A DNA stretch of 64,000 nt. Origin: Texcoconibacillus texcoconensis. GTDB taxonomy: Bacteria > Bacillota > Bacilli > Bacillales > Salisediminibacteriaceae. Below the pieces are notes generated by a model that saw nothing but the letters and a program-made list of their open reading frames with translations, ran no database searches and was not told where the DNA came from. Numbering within the stretch: position 1 is the stretch's first letter; every line of letters starts with the position of its first letter. This document shows, one piece after another, positions 34,693 to 44,678 of this stretch. Both the position numbers and the translations under genes were made by a program. The stretch lies in the NCBI RefSeq assembly GCF_014202575.1, contig NZ_JACHHB010000010.1:62001-126000 (forward strand), read 5' to 3'.

Positions 34693-36792
34693 TTATACTT
34701 TGTAATAATCAATTTGACGCTGTAATTTCTGGGCGTTTTCATTTAACGTCTCCACTGTAGAAGTGATCTCTTCCATTGAAGCGAGTTGTTCTTGAGTCGC
34801 AGCAGAAACCGCTTGTGATTGCCCTTCTGTTTCTTGCGACATGTCTGCTGTTCGGTCGATGACTCTTACAAGCGCATGTAACTGATTATTAACGATATGC
34901 TGCAATTGACCTTCGACGCGCTTAATTTCTTGTTCCACAGCATTGGTTGACGCGACAATGTCAGAGAAACTTTCCCCAGATGCTTGTACAGATTGTACAC
35001 CTTCATCCATTTGTTCTTCAACGCCTTTCATTGCAGACTCTGCTTGATTGACATCGTCTTGAACGTACGTGACCATATTGCGAATCTTTTCTGCCGATTT
35101 CCCTGATTCTTCTGCTAGCTTGCGGACTTCTTCAGCGACGACTGCAAAGCCTTTTCCCTGCTCACCAGCTCTCGAAGCTTCAATTGCAGCATTAAGTGCG
35201 AGTAAATTCGTTTGATCAGCAATCCCAGTAATGACATTGATAATGTCATCGATCTCATGTGAACGTGTTTTCAGCGTATCCATAAGACGTGACGTGTCTT
35301 GAACAGATGAGCGAATTTGCTGCATTTTATCGACGGTTTCTTGGGCAGATTGATTCCCTGTTTCCGCTCGTGCAGAAGACGTATCTGCCGACCTGGCCAC
35401 TTCGGTCGCCGTTTCTTTCATAGATTCAAGGTCATTTGACAATGAATTAACTGTACTTTTTGCCTCTTCTGTACTTGAGCGTTGGGTTTCAATGTGGCTT
35501 GAGACATGATCCATCGATGCTGTCACTTGTTCCGACGATTGCGTCGTTTCCTCTGCAACTGCAGAGAGTTGTTGTGACGACGAATTGATATGTTCAGTTA
35601 TTTGTTGATTCATTTTAATAATTTCTTTAAATGAATTCACCATTTTGTTTAAAGAATCGGTAATTGTTTTCATCTCGTCCTTCGTTTCTACCTCAACGAA
35701 GGCTGTTAAATCTCCATCTGCAATTTGATTGGTTGCCTGCTGAATTTTATCAATGTTTCGATGAACACTTGTATAAAAAGCAACAACTAAATATACAGTC
35801 AATAATGTGACAATAGAGACTGCGACGATCGTTAAAACAAACATTGATTGCAACTCTGTTTCACGATCCGCTAAAGACTGATCCAACATCGCCGATTGCT
35901 CATCTACCATTGTATAAAAGTCGTTAATGGCATCTGTCGTTAAATCATAAAAGTACCCTGAGTAAATATTGACGTTATTTTGTCCGACTAACTCCGCATC
36001 AACCATCATCGTGATCATATTTACATGGTTATTCATTTCGTCTCGCATAGCAAACATTTCTTCTTCGATCACTGGATTGTGGTTCGCGATCACGATACTT
36101 GACCGTTCAATATCTTCCATATAGTCATCAAGCGTTTGACTCAACGAAAACAGTTGTAAGTTTTCCTCTTCTCCCACTTGCCCATTGGCTGAAACGACGG
36201 TTCCTAACGTACGCGCTTCTCCCATATATTCAGTGACTTGCGGCAATGTATCGTAAATCAATGTCGCCATGTGTGAGTGATGCAAATTTTCATCTAAGGA
36301 TAAATGAGACGCATCCGCAATATGAACGGACATCATCAGTAACTCTTCGATCACGTCACTGTGCTGTTGGGATGCCGTATCCATGTCTAGGGTTTCAACA
36401 CCTTTGACAAGCTCTTTCCAATGAGATTGATTTGTCACTAAACCTTCTTCAATATGAAAAGGGTCTTCTTGTTGAAGGCGAGTTAAAATATTCTCATATG
36501 TATCATCTATTCGTGTTTGCACTTCATCTAACCTGTCATTGCCACTTTCATCACCATTAATGAGTAAAGCCGTTAAACTTCGATGCTCTTGCTTGAACTG
36601 AACGAGTTCTCGAATGTCTTGTAGCTCCGTTAAACCATCTCTCTCAAGCTGCGTTACTTGTACATCTTCATTAAGTGAGGATAACAAAAAGTAAAGAAAA
36701 AATGACATCGGGATCGCAATGATGACAAATATCGTCGTAAACTTCATCTTAAAGTTCATTCGTTGTAAGAATACATGCGCTGGTTTAAACAT
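34693..36792 (-). CDS. Methyl-accepting chemotaxis protein, large helical sensor
   Basis: A 699-residue chemoreceptor. Membrane helix about 15-37, then an extracellular region of roughly 280 residues that looks all-helical ([15 protein letters not shown] and similar), not Cache-like. Second helix [21 protein letters not shown] near 320, HAMP, then the signalling domain with the hairpin tip [24 protein letters not shown] 36792 was chosen for its AGAGGAGG; the frame continues upstream for 66 codons without a ribosome site. Ligand unknown. One of four receptors within 16 kb. Confidence 0.9.
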   Translation of the reverse strand: MFKPAHVFLQRMNFKMKFTTIFVIIAIPMSFFLYFLLSSLNEDVQVTQLERDGLTELQDIRELVQFKQEHRSLTALLINGDESGNDRLDEVQTRIDDTYENILTRLQQEDPFHIEEGLVTNQSHWKELVKGVETLDMDTASQQHSDVIEELLMMSVHIADASHLSLDENLHHSHMATLIYDTLPQVTEYMGEARTLGTVVSANGQVGEEENLQLFSLSQTLDDYMEDIERSSIVIANHNPVIEEEMFAMRDEMNNHVNMITMMVDAELVGQNNVNIYSGYFYDLTTDAINDFYTMVDEQSAMLDQSLADRETELQSMFVLTIVAVSIVTLLTVYLVVAFYTSVHRNIDKIQQATNQIADGDLTAFVEVETKDEMKTITDSLNKMVNSFKEIIKMNQQITEHINSSSQQLSAVAEETTQSSEQVTASMDHVSSHIETQRSSTEEAKSTVNSLSNDLESMKETATEVARSADTSSARAETGNQSAQETVDKMQQIRSSVQDTSRLMDTLKTRSHEIDDIINVITGIADQTNLLALNAAIEASRAGEQGKGFAVVAEEVRKLAEESGKSAEKIRNMVTYVQDDVNQAESAMKGVEEQMDEGVQSVQASGESFSDIVASTNAVEQEIKRVEGQLQHIVNNQLHALVRVIDRTADMSQETEGQSQAVSAATQEQLASMEEITSTVETLNENAQKLQRQIDYYKV

Positions 36793-37150
36793 CTGTATAG
36801 GCCTCCTCTTCACCTCTTGCAGCGAATGTTTAAAAACATTACAGAAAACGCCAAATTTATACAATATCACACAATTATTTATAATATGGGAATTTATATC
36901 CAACGTCAAAGTTCTGTACTTTATGCTTTTTGGCGTATTATTGCGCATTCCCTCGAAATTGAAAAGCCTTTTGTAACATTGGCCCGTCACTTCATATTTA
37001 TCCCTTTTTCCTTCATTTCATAGAAAAACGAAATAGGTTTTGTATAATCATTCTGAATTCTTCATATCTATTAAATTTTAATTGCAATTTGCTTTGAAAC
37101 TTATTAAAATAAGTAACAGTGAATAATTATTAAATCAGGAGGTTAAACGA
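36793..37150. other. Divergent intergenic region chemoreceptor / yjiH
   Basis: About 360 bp, AT-rich, with no supported gene. Plus-strand open frames at 36719-37023 overlap the receptor gene and lack ribosome sites. No repeat or hairpin of note. Confidence 0.4.
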
Positions 37151-38515
37151 ATGGACAATTCTCCATCCCCACAACCCGAACAAAATAAACAATCAACCTT
37201 AAAATTTATATTACCGTCGCTTATCGGCGTTCTTTTATTTATGACACCGATCCCTTACGGAGGAGAATTGACGATCCCGATCGCCCTTCTTTCCGATGGC
37301 TTATTTGAGGCATTAGAAACTCAGCTACCTGCAATTATGACGATCATCATCCTTTTCGCAACACTTGGATCGATTGTCGCAAAAACCGTGAAACCTAAGT
37401 GGATCACTGACAGTCCATTCTTTACGAACCTATTCGACGTCACCCCATTTTGGTTTATCACACGCATTGTCGCACTCGTATTAGCGATCATGACACTCTT
37501 TCAAATTGGGCCGGTATTCGTTCACGACGATTACACCGGCGGACTACTACTCGGCGACTTACTACCGATCCTATTTTCAGTCTTCCTATTTGCAGGACTG
37601 TTTCTACCATTACTATTAAACTTCGGCCTATTAGAATTTGTCGGCGCCCTACTTACCAAAGTTATGCGCCCACTATTCACCTTACCAGGACGTTCATCGA
37701 TTGACTCATTAACATCCTGGCTAGGTGACGGAACCATCGGGGTCATCTTAACAAATAAACAATACGAAGAAGGCTTTTATTCAAAACGTGAAGCAGCCGT
37801 GATTGGAACAACATTCTCCGTTGTTTCGATCACCTTTAGCTTAGTTGTCCTTGGACAAGTCGACCTTATGCATATGTTCGTTCCGTTTTACTTAACGGTG
37901 CTCATAGCAGGGGCTGTGGCTGCATTAATCATGCCACGAATTCCACCGCTTTCTCGAAAACCGCAAACGTATTTTAATGATCAAAGTGGTGACGATCAAG
38001 AAATCATTCCTGCTGGTCATAGCCCACTTACTTGGGGCTTTAAGCAAGCGAAAAAACGCGCTAGCTACAACACAAGCGTAGGCGCATTTTTCCGTGACGG
38101 TGCGAAGAATATCCTCGACATGTGGTTAGGAGTCGTGCCAATCGTGATGGCTTTCGGAACAATTGCTGTTATTTTTGCAGAGTTTACACCACTATTTACA
38201 TGGCTGGGTGCACCGTTTCAACCGATCTTACAACTGTTGCAAATCCCTGAAGCTGCAGCTGCTTCAGAGACGATGGTTGTCGGATTTGCGGATATGTTTT
38301 TACCAGCAGTTCTCGGTGCTAGTATTGAAAGTGAAATGACTCGTTTTGTGATTGCTTGTGTATCCGTCACTCAGCTTGTCTACCTTTCTGAAGTCGGTGG
38401 TGTTTTGCTCGGTTCAAAACTGCCAATTAACTTAAAAGATTTAATCATCATTTTCCTAGAACGTACAATCATTACGTTACCAATTATCGCTCTTATCGCG
38501 CATATCATCTTCTAA
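37151..38515 (+). CDS. YjiH family membrane protein (nucleoside-recognition/Gate domain)
   Basis: A 454-residue membrane protein with about 10 helices. It resembles the YjiH family with Gate (nucleoside-recognition) domains: TLPGRSSIDSLTSWLGDGT and GFADMFLPAVLGASIESEMT are the two inverted-repeat Gate motifs. Function unproven; a transporter of a small solute is likely. GGAGG lies 8 bp before the ATG. Monocistronic and ends at a terminator shared with the convergent Gfo/Idh gene. Confidence 0.85.
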   Translation: MDNSPSPQPEQNKQSTLKFILPSLIGVLLFMTPIPYGGELTIPIALLSDGLFEALETQLPAIMTIIILFATLGSIVAKTVKPKWITDSPFFTNLFDVTPFWFITRIVALVLAIMTLFQIGPVFVHDDYTGGLLLGDLLPILFSVFLFAGLFLPLLLNFGLLEFVGALLTKVMRPLFTLPGRSSIDSLTSWLGDGTIGVILTNKQYEEGFYSKREAAVIGTTFSVVSITFSLVVLGQVDLMHMFVPFYLTVLIAGAVAALIMPRIPPLSRKPQTYFNDQSGDDQEIIPAGHSPLTWGFKQAKKRASYNTSVGAFFRDGAKNILDMWLGVVPIVMAFGTIAVIFAEFTPLFTWLGAPFQPILQLLQIPEAAAASETMVVGFADMFLPAVLGASIESEMTRFVIACVSVTQLVYLSEVGGVLLGSKLPINLKDLIIIFLERTIITLPIIALIAHIIF

Positions 38516-38552
38516 GAACGTCGACGACTGCAAGGTGTATGACACCAACTAC

Positions 38553-38580
38553 AAAAAGCTGGCCAACTGGCCAGCTTTTT
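38553..38580 (+). terminator. Bidirectional terminator yjiH / Gfo-Idh gene
   Basis: AAAAAGCTGGCCA and TGGCCAGCTTTTT form a near-continuous palindrome between convergent genes. Confidence 0.9.
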
Positions 38581-39641
38581 TATTTATGACATTTCACTGC
38601 TTCACCTGTTCTTGCTGATTCATATAAGGCACCGAGTAGTCGTTGAATCACTACTCCTTGTTCAGCTGTCGTTATTGGGCTCGATTGACCTAAGCAGCAT
38701 TCAATAAAATGATCCATTTGTCGTTCGTGACTCGTACGATCGTCTAGATCGTGTAAGTAAGCAGGTTGTTTATCAAATAAAGCCCCATGCTTCTCTTCAT
38801 AGATTCGTAATGGATAGCTATCAGCTCCAGCTTTGTCACCCATCAGTGAAACATTTAAATATTCATCTTTGGCCACATTCGCCGCATATGACGTTTCAAG
38901 TACGAGTGACATCCCGTTTTGAAAGCGAATCATCCCAGAAGCTAAATCCTCGATGGAATAATTGTCTGCATCCCATTCACCTAAAAGTCCAACCCCTGGA
39001 CGCGTACCAATACGTTGATGAGTTTGTGCAAGCACGGTTTCTGGCTCTTGGAATCCCGTCAAATACATGGCGAGATCGAGCATGTGGACGCCGACATCGA
39101 TAAGTGGTCCGCCACCTTGTAACTCCCGATTTGTAAATACACCCCAACCCGGTATGCCTCGGCGACGCATCGCCTGCACATTGACGTGATAAACGTTTCC
39201 TAACTCACCAGCATCAACAAACTTTTTTAACACCGTCGCTTCTAGATCATGGCGAAAGTGAAAACCGTACATAAGTATGCGACCGGTTCGATTGGCTACT
39301 TCTGCCATTTGTTTTGCCTCATCCTCAGTCATTGCTGGTGGCTTTTCGCATAAAACGTGACACCCTGCTTTTAATGCAGCAATCGTTCCTTCGTAATGAA
39401 ACTTATTCGGTGTACAAATGCTAACTGCATCCAAATCATGCTGCTTAAACATCTCTTCTAAAGAATCATAAGCATGCTCAACGTCAAAATCGGCTGCGAA
39501 GGCACGTGCTTTATCTTTCGTACGCGACATAACCGCAACTAATTCTGTATGAGGGTGGTCAACATAGCGTTTTGCATGAACACCGTGAGCAATTCCCCCT
39601 GCTCCAACAATGCCTACACGTAAAGGTGAAACCACTTTCAT
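38580..39641 (-). CDS. Gfo/Idh/MocA family oxidoreductase
   Basis: A 353-residue NAD(P)-dependent sugar or cyclitol dehydrogenase-like protein. Rossmann motif VGIVGAGGIAHGVHAKRY, the family motif HVLCEKPPAMTEDEAKQMAE with its Lys, and DVGVHMLDLAMYLTG in the C-terminal domain, which carries the His (GPLIDVGVHMLD). ATG 39641 lies only 2 bp from AGGAG; a GTG at 39635 has better spacing and may be the true start. Substrate unknown. No sugar transporter is adjacent to hint at it. Confidence 0.88.
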   Translation of the reverse strand: MKVVSPLRVGIVGAGGIAHGVHAKRYVDHPHTELVAVMSRTKDKARAFAADFDVEHAYDSLEEMFKQHDLDAVSICTPNKFHYEGTIAALKAGCHVLCEKPPAMTEDEAKQMAEVANRTGRILMYGFHFRHDLEATVLKKFVDAGELGNVYHVNVQAMRRRGIPGWGVFTNRELQGGGPLIDVGVHMLDLAMYLTGFQEPETVLAQTHQRIGTRPGVGLLGEWDADNYSIEDLASGMIRFQNGMSLVLETSYAANVAKDEYLNVSLMGDKAGADSYPLRIYEEKHGALFDKQPAYLHDLDDRTSHERQMDHFIECCLGQSSPITTAEQGVVIQRLLGALYESARTGEAVKCHK

Positions 39642-39880
39642 CACTCCTACTCAAGTTATTATTTCTAGGAAAACTAATTATTTATTGAATCTTTCTAGGT
39701 AAACACATTCTCGACTGTTTCTGAAGAACCTTTTTTCACCTGAATGAATGTCATCATTCACAATTTCATTTACAATACGAACAATACAATTAATAGAAAT
39801 AGAAATTGGCTCACCTCAGAAAAGTGTTCTAAGTCAAATATTTGGGTAGCATTATAACCTGCTTCTATAAATGAAGCAGG

Positions 39881-40480
39881 TTATTTTGTGAAACCAAAGG
39901 GGAATGATATTTTCTTTTTCTCAAGGATCTCGAAAATAATCCCTAAAACAATTCCGTGCAACATTACCCCAATCAATGTTATTGAGATGATGATTGCTTG
40001 CCCGATCATTGATACTGCTGTAATATCAGCATGACCAAACATAATGATCGCAAGAAATCCATATAAAAAAGCGTCATATAAAGAGGTTACAGTAGGCTCA
40101 AACACGTATAAAGAAAAACTTGATATTAGCGTTAGTGCCACCGGAATAACAAATCCCATAATCGATTTTTTCTGTAGTTTTTTAATAAAAGGTTTGGCGA
40201 AATATTTAGTTATTGTTTTAAGTCGAAAAAGATGTATAACTCTAGCAAAACGAGCGAATTGAAATACAGCATCTACAGGAATGATTGCTAATATAAGAAA
40301 AGGGTTCTTTTTTAAAAACGCTATTTTTTTATCACTATTCAAGATTCGAAATAAAAAATCGATAAAGAAGATGCCCCAAACAGTCCATATAATGTAGGGG
40401 TTGTAAGGTGTTTGGTGCCATATCGTAGATACAGCTAGAACTGCAAAAATAATCATAGACCATTCATAAATTTTTTTCAC
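39881..40480 (-). CDS. Voltage-gated ion-channel-like membrane protein with atypical filter
   Basis: A 199-residue protein with the layout of a bacterial K+ channel: four helices of a voltage-sensor-like unit, including a basic S4 helix (FARFARVIHLFRLKTITKYF), then two helices around a pore loop. The pore region reads YGFLAIIMFGHADITAVS; where K+ channels have T-V-G-Y-G-D it has M-F-G-H-A-D, so the selectivity filter is degenerate. Start GTG 40480 has AGGTG 6 bp upstream. A hairpin overlaps its stop codon (39855-39890). It may not conduct K+, may conduct another ion, or act as a voltage sensor. Confidence 0.7.
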   Translation of the reverse strand: MKKIYEWSMIIFAVLAVSTIWHQTPYNPYIIWTVWGIFFIDFLFRILNSDKKIAFLKKNPFLILAIIPVDAVFQFARFARVIHLFRLKTITKYFAKPFIKKLQKKSIMGFVIPVALTLISSFSLYVFEPTVTSLYDAFLYGFLAIIMFGHADITAVSMIGQAIIISITLIGVMLHGIVLGIIFEILEKKKISFPFGFTK

Positions 40481-40556
40481 ATTTATCACCTATTTTCATT
40501 ATAACTTTTTGTTGCTTAGATGTGGTAGATAAGTTAACGCTGATTGACATTTGTGC

Positions 40557-40572
40557 GTGTGTGTGTGTGTGT
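40557..40572. repeat. (GT)8 simple repeat
   Basis: Sixteen bases of uninterrupted GT, 77-92 bp upstream of the channel-like gene. A putative TATAAT for that gene lies closer to it, so the repeat is not in a promoter spacer. Confidence 0.9.
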
Positions 40573-40669
40573 TTTGTGATAAATCTGAATCTATGTAGAA
40601 GTAGTGCAGAAAATTCTGTAGTGCTTTTTTGTGCTCAAATTTTATTAAGTCCCCTACATCATAGAGACG

Positions 40670-40708
40670 AAAAAAATAGACCTAAAGCCTCTCACAGCTT
40701 TAGGTCTG
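40670..40708 (-). terminator. Terminator of the 40.7-kb chemoreceptor gene
   Basis: AGACCTAAAGC and GCTTTAGGTCT form an 11-bp stem; on the minus strand it is followed by ATTTTTTTCG. Confidence 0.88.
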
Positions 40709-40721
40709 ACATTTTAATGGA

Positions 40722-42098
40722 TTATTTCGTTTTAAATGTCGACACGGACTCTTTTAATGCAACTGCCATTTGACTCATCTCATCGGTACTCGTTGAAATA
40801 TCTTGCATCGATGCGGTTGTTTCATTGATTGTTTCATACACTTCTTGGGCATTTGCATCTGTCTCTTCTACGACATTAGCCAATTCATCAATAAGTGCGA
40901 CAATATTTTCAGAAGTCGTCACCTCTTCATTTGTGACATCCTTGATTCCTTGAATGTTCGTCACGGTACGCTTCACTGCAGCAACGATATCATCGAGCGC
41001 ATCTCCTGCGATTGCAACTTCACGCACGCCTTCTTCGACCTTTTTGTCACTCATTTCAAAGGCTTGTGTTGCTTCTGAAGTCGTCGATGTAATCTCTTCA
41101 ATAATTGACGTAACATTTTCTGCTTCCTTGGATGTTTGTTCCGCTAGTTTACGAACTTCATCTGCAACGACTGCAAACCCTTTCCCGGCTTCACCCGCAC
41201 GAGATGCTTCAATCGCAGCATTCAAGGCCAAGAGGTTCGTTTGTTCGGATATTTTTGTAATTGTATCAACAATTGAGTGAATTTGTTTTGAATAATCAAC
41301 GAGCGCGTTCACCTTATCTCGCGTTGTTTGCGATTCTGTTTGAATCGTTTGCATCACTTGAATCACATCTTCAACTTTTTGCTTTCCCACATCGGAAGAT
41401 TCAGACATCTGACCTGCATTCATTTCTGTTGCGTCTGCTTTTTGTTTCGCTTGTTCGATAAGGGAAGAAAGTTCTCTAAGTGATTGAGACACATTTTTGA
41501 TTGCAGTGTTACCTCTTTTCGCTTGTTTACTCATATGATCAGCACGGGTGCTTACATCTTCAGCACCTGCAGTCATTTCTTCAATTGCAGCAGTATTTTC
41601 TTCACTCGATGCAGCAACATTTTCTGCCGATTCATGCACAGATTGAATCGTATCCCTCATATTCACTGTTAAACGATTAAACCCCGTCGCTAAGTGACCT
41701 AGTTCATCTTGAGAGCGAATATCGACACGTTGCGTTAAATCTAAAGAGTTTCCTTGCATCGCATCTATCGTTTCCTCTAATTCACGAATCGGACGGGTGA
41801 CAAACTTACGAATCCCGATCGTTAAAAAAGTGACTGTAATGATGATATTCATGATTAATGTAAAATACGTTTGTAATACGTTGTTCACAGTTGTACCTAA
41901 AACATCAAGCGCACCTGATTCAAAGATTGCCATTTGCATATAAGCAATCGGTGCACCTGCAATTAAACTAAAAAGCATTGCAGCAATAATCAGTAATGCC
42001 AGTTTTCTTCCAATCGTCAACTGTGTGCGTTTTCGCTTCGTTTGAGAAGTCTCTTTATGATGTGTGTTAAACATTTGTCTCACCGGTTTCCCCCTCAT
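40722..42098 (-). CDS. Methyl-accepting chemotaxis protein, short sensor
   Basis: A 458-residue chemoreceptor with two membrane helices (about 30-54 and 78-97) separated by only some 20 residues, so it has almost no extracellular domain and probably senses membrane state or internal signals. HAMP follows, then a signalling domain with [21 protein letters not shown]. The N-terminus is basic ([18 protein letters not shown]). Two starts are possible: ATG 42098 or ATG 42074 (MFNTHHKE), the latter preceded by GGTGAG. Divergent from yhfW. Confidence 0.88.
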   Translation of the reverse strand: MRGKPVRQMFNTHHKETSQTKRKRTQLTIGRKLALLIIAAMLFSLIAGAPIAYMQMAIFESGALDVLGTTVNNVLQTYFTLIMNIIITVTFLTIGIRKFVTRPIRELEETIDAMQGNSLDLTQRVDIRSQDELGHLATGFNRLTVNMRDTIQSVHESAENVAASSEENTAAIEEMTAGAEDVSTRADHMSKQAKRGNTAIKNVSQSLRELSSLIEQAKQKADATEMNAGQMSESSDVGKQKVEDVIQVMQTIQTESQTTRDKVNALVDYSKQIHSIVDTITKISEQTNLLALNAAIEASRAGEAGKGFAVVADEVRKLAEQTSKEAENVTSIIEEITSTTSEATQAFEMSDKKVEEGVREVAIAGDALDDIVAAVKRTVTNIQGIKDVTNEEVTTSENIVALIDELANVVEETDANAQEVYETINETTASMQDISTSTDEMSQMAVALKESVSTFKTK

Positions 42099-42313
42099 GT
42101 ACTAACAACCACTTCTAGACATCCGTTAACTTGCAAAGAACATTCTCGCCTATGTCGAAATTATTCGAAATATGTCTACTTTACAATACCACTTTTAACG
42201 TAAATTTGCAGTATTGCATCGTAAAATATAAATTCCTTGTCTTGGAAACGTATGTAAATCGCTTTTTAGAGGAAACTTACTATTTAGAAGATCTTAGCAA
42301 AGGAGTGCTTCAT

Positions 42314-43867
42314 TTGAACCATAGTGACCAACATCATCAGAATATCCCTCCTGAGTCGAAGCCGTATTGGCGCGAGGACATTGATATCCCGACATTTTCA
42401 GCGATGACTGAGGATCAAGAAACTGAGGTAGCGATCATCGGAGGCGGAATTACTGGGATAACGACCGCCTATTTACTCATGAAAGAAGGTGTGCGTGTTA
42501 CCCTCATCGAAGCCGGACAACTATTTAATGGGACGACAGGTCACACAACGGCAAAGGTGACTGCCCAACATAGTCTTATATACAATGAACTCTTGTCGCA
42601 CCTTGGTCATGAACAGGCCAAAAAATATTATGAAGCTTCATCGAATGCGTTAAATTTTATTCAACAAACGGTTGAGCAGCAAAACATAGACTGTGACTTT
42701 ATAAAACAAGATGCCTACGTATATGCGACCACGCAACAAAAAGCAAAACAAATTGAAAAAGAAGGACAAGCTTATGAAGTGTTAGGGATTAACGGTGGAC
42801 TTACTTCTTCACTTCCAATCTGGTTACCAATTGAATCCGCAGTCGTTATGCATAATCAAGCGCAATTTCATCCCCTCAAATATGTAAAATCGCTCACTGA
42901 GGCGTTCGTTGACGGGGGTGGAAAGATTTACGAACAGACAACGGCGGTAGACCTCAAAAAAGGAACGAAACCGATCATCACGATGCGTAACGGAGCGAAA
43001 CTCACCTGTGATCATGTGGTTTCTTGCTCCCATTTCCCATTTCATGACGGCATCGGTTTTTATTTTTCTCGGATGTATCAAGAACGTTCTTATATTGTTG
43101 CTGTTAAACCAAAGCATGAGTATGCCGGTGGTATGTATATCAATGCAGAAAGTCCTTCTCGCTCATTACGCTCAACACCGACAAGCAATGGGCCGCTCAT
43201 TCTCGTCGGCGGGGAAAACCATAAGACGGGGCAAGGGATCAATACGATGAGACATTATGAAGCGTTGGCATCATTTGCGAAAGAAACATTAAACGCTGAC
43301 GATATCGTTTATCGTTGGTCAGCACAAGATTTAACGACGATGGATAATATTCCTTATATCGGACCACTTACAAGCGGTGATAATAACATTTTTGTCGCAA
43401 CAGGGTTCCGTAAATGGGGAATGACAAACAGCACTGTCGCTGCACAATTGCTTTGTGATCAAGTTCTCAATCGCGAGAATCCATATCGTGACGTATTTGT
43501 CCCGTCGCGCTTTCACGCAGACCCTAGTGTACGGAAATGGATCAGTACAAATGCTGATGTTGCGGGTCATTTTGTCGCAGGTAAAGTTGGCATGAAAGAT
43601 CGGCACCCAGAGGATTTACGTTTAGGAGAAGGTGCCCACGTGAATGTTCATGGTAAAAAAGCAGCTGGATACCGTGACGAAGACGGCAAACTCCACTTAT
43701 TAGACGCAACATGCACGCATATGGGCTGTGAAGTTGAGTGGAACGAGGCGGAACGGTCTTGGGACTGTCCTTGTCATGGTTCTCGTTTCAATATTGACGG
43801 TGAAGTGTTGAACGAGCCTGCAGACAAACCACTTGCAAAAATTGAGGACGAACATAGAGAAGCATAA
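42314..43867 (+). CDS. yhfW: FAD-dependent oxidoreductase with C-terminal Rieske domain (YhfW-like)
   Basis: A 517-residue fusion. The N-terminal DAO-type FAD domain carries VAIIGGGITGITTAYLLMKEG. The C-terminal Rieske 2Fe-2S domain has ligands CTHMGC (Cys, His) and CPCHGSRF (Cys, His). Same architecture and length as B. subtilis YhfW. It would move electrons between the flavin and the Rieske cluster; substrate unknown. The start is TTG 42314 with GGAG 8 bp before it; the frame extends 61 codons further without support. Divergent from a chemoreceptor, monocistronic. Confidence 0.9.
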   Translation: MNHSDQHHQNIPPESKPYWREDIDIPTFSAMTEDQETEVAIIGGGITGITTAYLLMKEGVRVTLIEAGQLFNGTTGHTTAKVTAQHSLIYNELLSHLGHEQAKKYYEASSNALNFIQQTVEQQNIDCDFIKQDAYVYATTQQKAKQIEKEGQAYEVLGINGGLTSSLPIWLPIESAVVMHNQAQFHPLKYVKSLTEAFVDGGGKIYEQTTAVDLKKGTKPIITMRNGAKLTCDHVVSCSHFPFHDGIGFYFSRMYQERSYIVAVKPKHEYAGGMYINAESPSRSLRSTPTSNGPLILVGGENHKTGQGINTMRHYEALASFAKETLNADDIVYRWSAQDLTTMDNIPYIGPLTSGDNNIFVATGFRKWGMTNSTVAAQLLCDQVLNRENPYRDVFVPSRFHADPSVRKWISTNADVAGHFVAGKVGMKDRHPEDLRLGEGAHVNVHGKKAAGYRDEDGKLHLLDATCTHMGCEVEWNEAERSWDCPCHGSRFNIDGEVLNEPADKPLAKIEDEHREA

Positions 43868-43883
43868 CAGAGGACGTAAAGGG

Positions 43884-43914
43884 GGCTGTGTAACTAAAAA
43901 TACACAGCCTTTTT
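43884..43914 (+). terminator. Terminator after yhfW
   Basis: GGCTGTGTA and TACACAGCC form the stem, followed by TTTTT, with outer GACGTAAA/TTTACGT able to extend it. Confidence 0.9.
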
Positions 43915-43990
43915 ACGTTCATTTATATTGAATCAATTTCATAATAGATGATGTAAAAATCATTTCCGAACATGGATTGTGATTTTCACT

Positions 43991-44110
43991 GCAGGCGGAC
44001 GCTTTCCCAAGGGCTTGTCTTCAGCTAAATTCAGCTCCACAAACCGTCGCTGAATTGGATCTTCAGACTGCTCTGATCCTTTGGGAGTCGCCGCCTTTCG
44101 TTTCAATCAC
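43991..44110. repeat. Dispersed palindromic Bacillus-type repeat, copy A
   Basis: Begins GCGGACGCTTTCCC and ends GGGAGTCGCCGCCTTTCG, an imperfect inverted repeat around a variable middle. This end sequence resembles a repeat common between genes in many Bacillus chromosomes. A second copy lies at 50131-50235. Non-coding. Confidence 0.8.
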
Positions 44111-44200
44111 TTGTTCTAAAAACAGACGTTCACCTTCGTGATAACTGATTACATTCGTAATGTTTGTTAAAAACCTTCATTATGAAATGGGTTCATATTA

Positions 44201-44404
44201 TTAATAACTCCAATTTAATACAATCATAACAATCACGATTAGTATCCCAAATAAAACAATACCGCTCGCGATCAGCCAAGCGCCGATTCGTGTTAGAGGT
44301 TGTTGCCACTCTCGTGTTATCCGAGCTCCAATGATACATAAAAGTCCCACGATAACAAGAAGGAGAGAAATATTTCGAAGTAAAGCACCATCCAGCCAAT
44401 TCAA
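44201..44404 (-). CDS. Small two-helix membrane protein
   Basis: A 67-residue protein (MNWLDGALLRNISLLLVIVG...) with two membrane helices (about 10-26 and 41-65) joined by a basic loop (ARITREWQQPLTR). Start TTG 44404 has GGGAGTGAG 5-8 bp upstream. No family recognised. Its upstream region holds a five-copy 21-bp-period repeat shared with the divergent MFS exporter gene. An overlapping frame (44193-44414) is rejected. Confidence 0.6.
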   Translation of the reverse strand: MNWLDGALLRNISLLLVIVGLLCIIGARITREWQQPLTRIGAWLIASGIVLFGILIVIVMIVLNWSY

Positions 44405-44429
44405 CGGATCTCACTCCCTTTAGGGTCAG

Positions 44430-44523
44430 TTTTACGCAATGATAGCCGATTTTTACGCATTAAAACAATGATTTTACGCAATACAGTGAAACTTTCACGC
44501 AAAAAACTTGAATTTTTACGCAA
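44430..44523. repeat. Five TTTTACGCAA repeats at exact 21-bp spacing
   Basis: Decamers start at 44430 (TTTTACGCAA), 44451 (TTTTACGCAT), 44472 (TTTTACGCAA), 44493 (TTTCACGCAA) and 44514 (TTTTACGCAA), each 21 bp apart, while the 11 bp between them vary. Period equals two helical turns, so the copies lie on one face of the DNA. They sit between the divergent small membrane protein and MFS genes, 156-249 bp before the MFS start. Confidence 0.9.
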
Positions 44524-44678
44524 ACACCACTCCCACATCTAACACTACAATCGATGCTTTCCTCACAATTCGGCTATGAATCTCATTTGCCAGTTTAATA
44601 TTGAAAGCGTATAATTTTCATTAGTCACTCGAAATAGGATCGCAAGGTGGATTAATACATAAAAGAGAGGTCATTTGG

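Noticed and set aside
40557-40572. Phase-variable promoter caused by the (GT)8 tract
   Set aside because: The tract lies well upstream of the putative -10 of the channel-like gene, not in a promoter spacer, and eight units are few.
44193-44414. Alternative 73-codon frame over the small membrane protein
   Set aside because: Its translation is Trp/Arg/Cys-rich without pattern, while the other frame gives two clean membrane helices and has a ribosome site.
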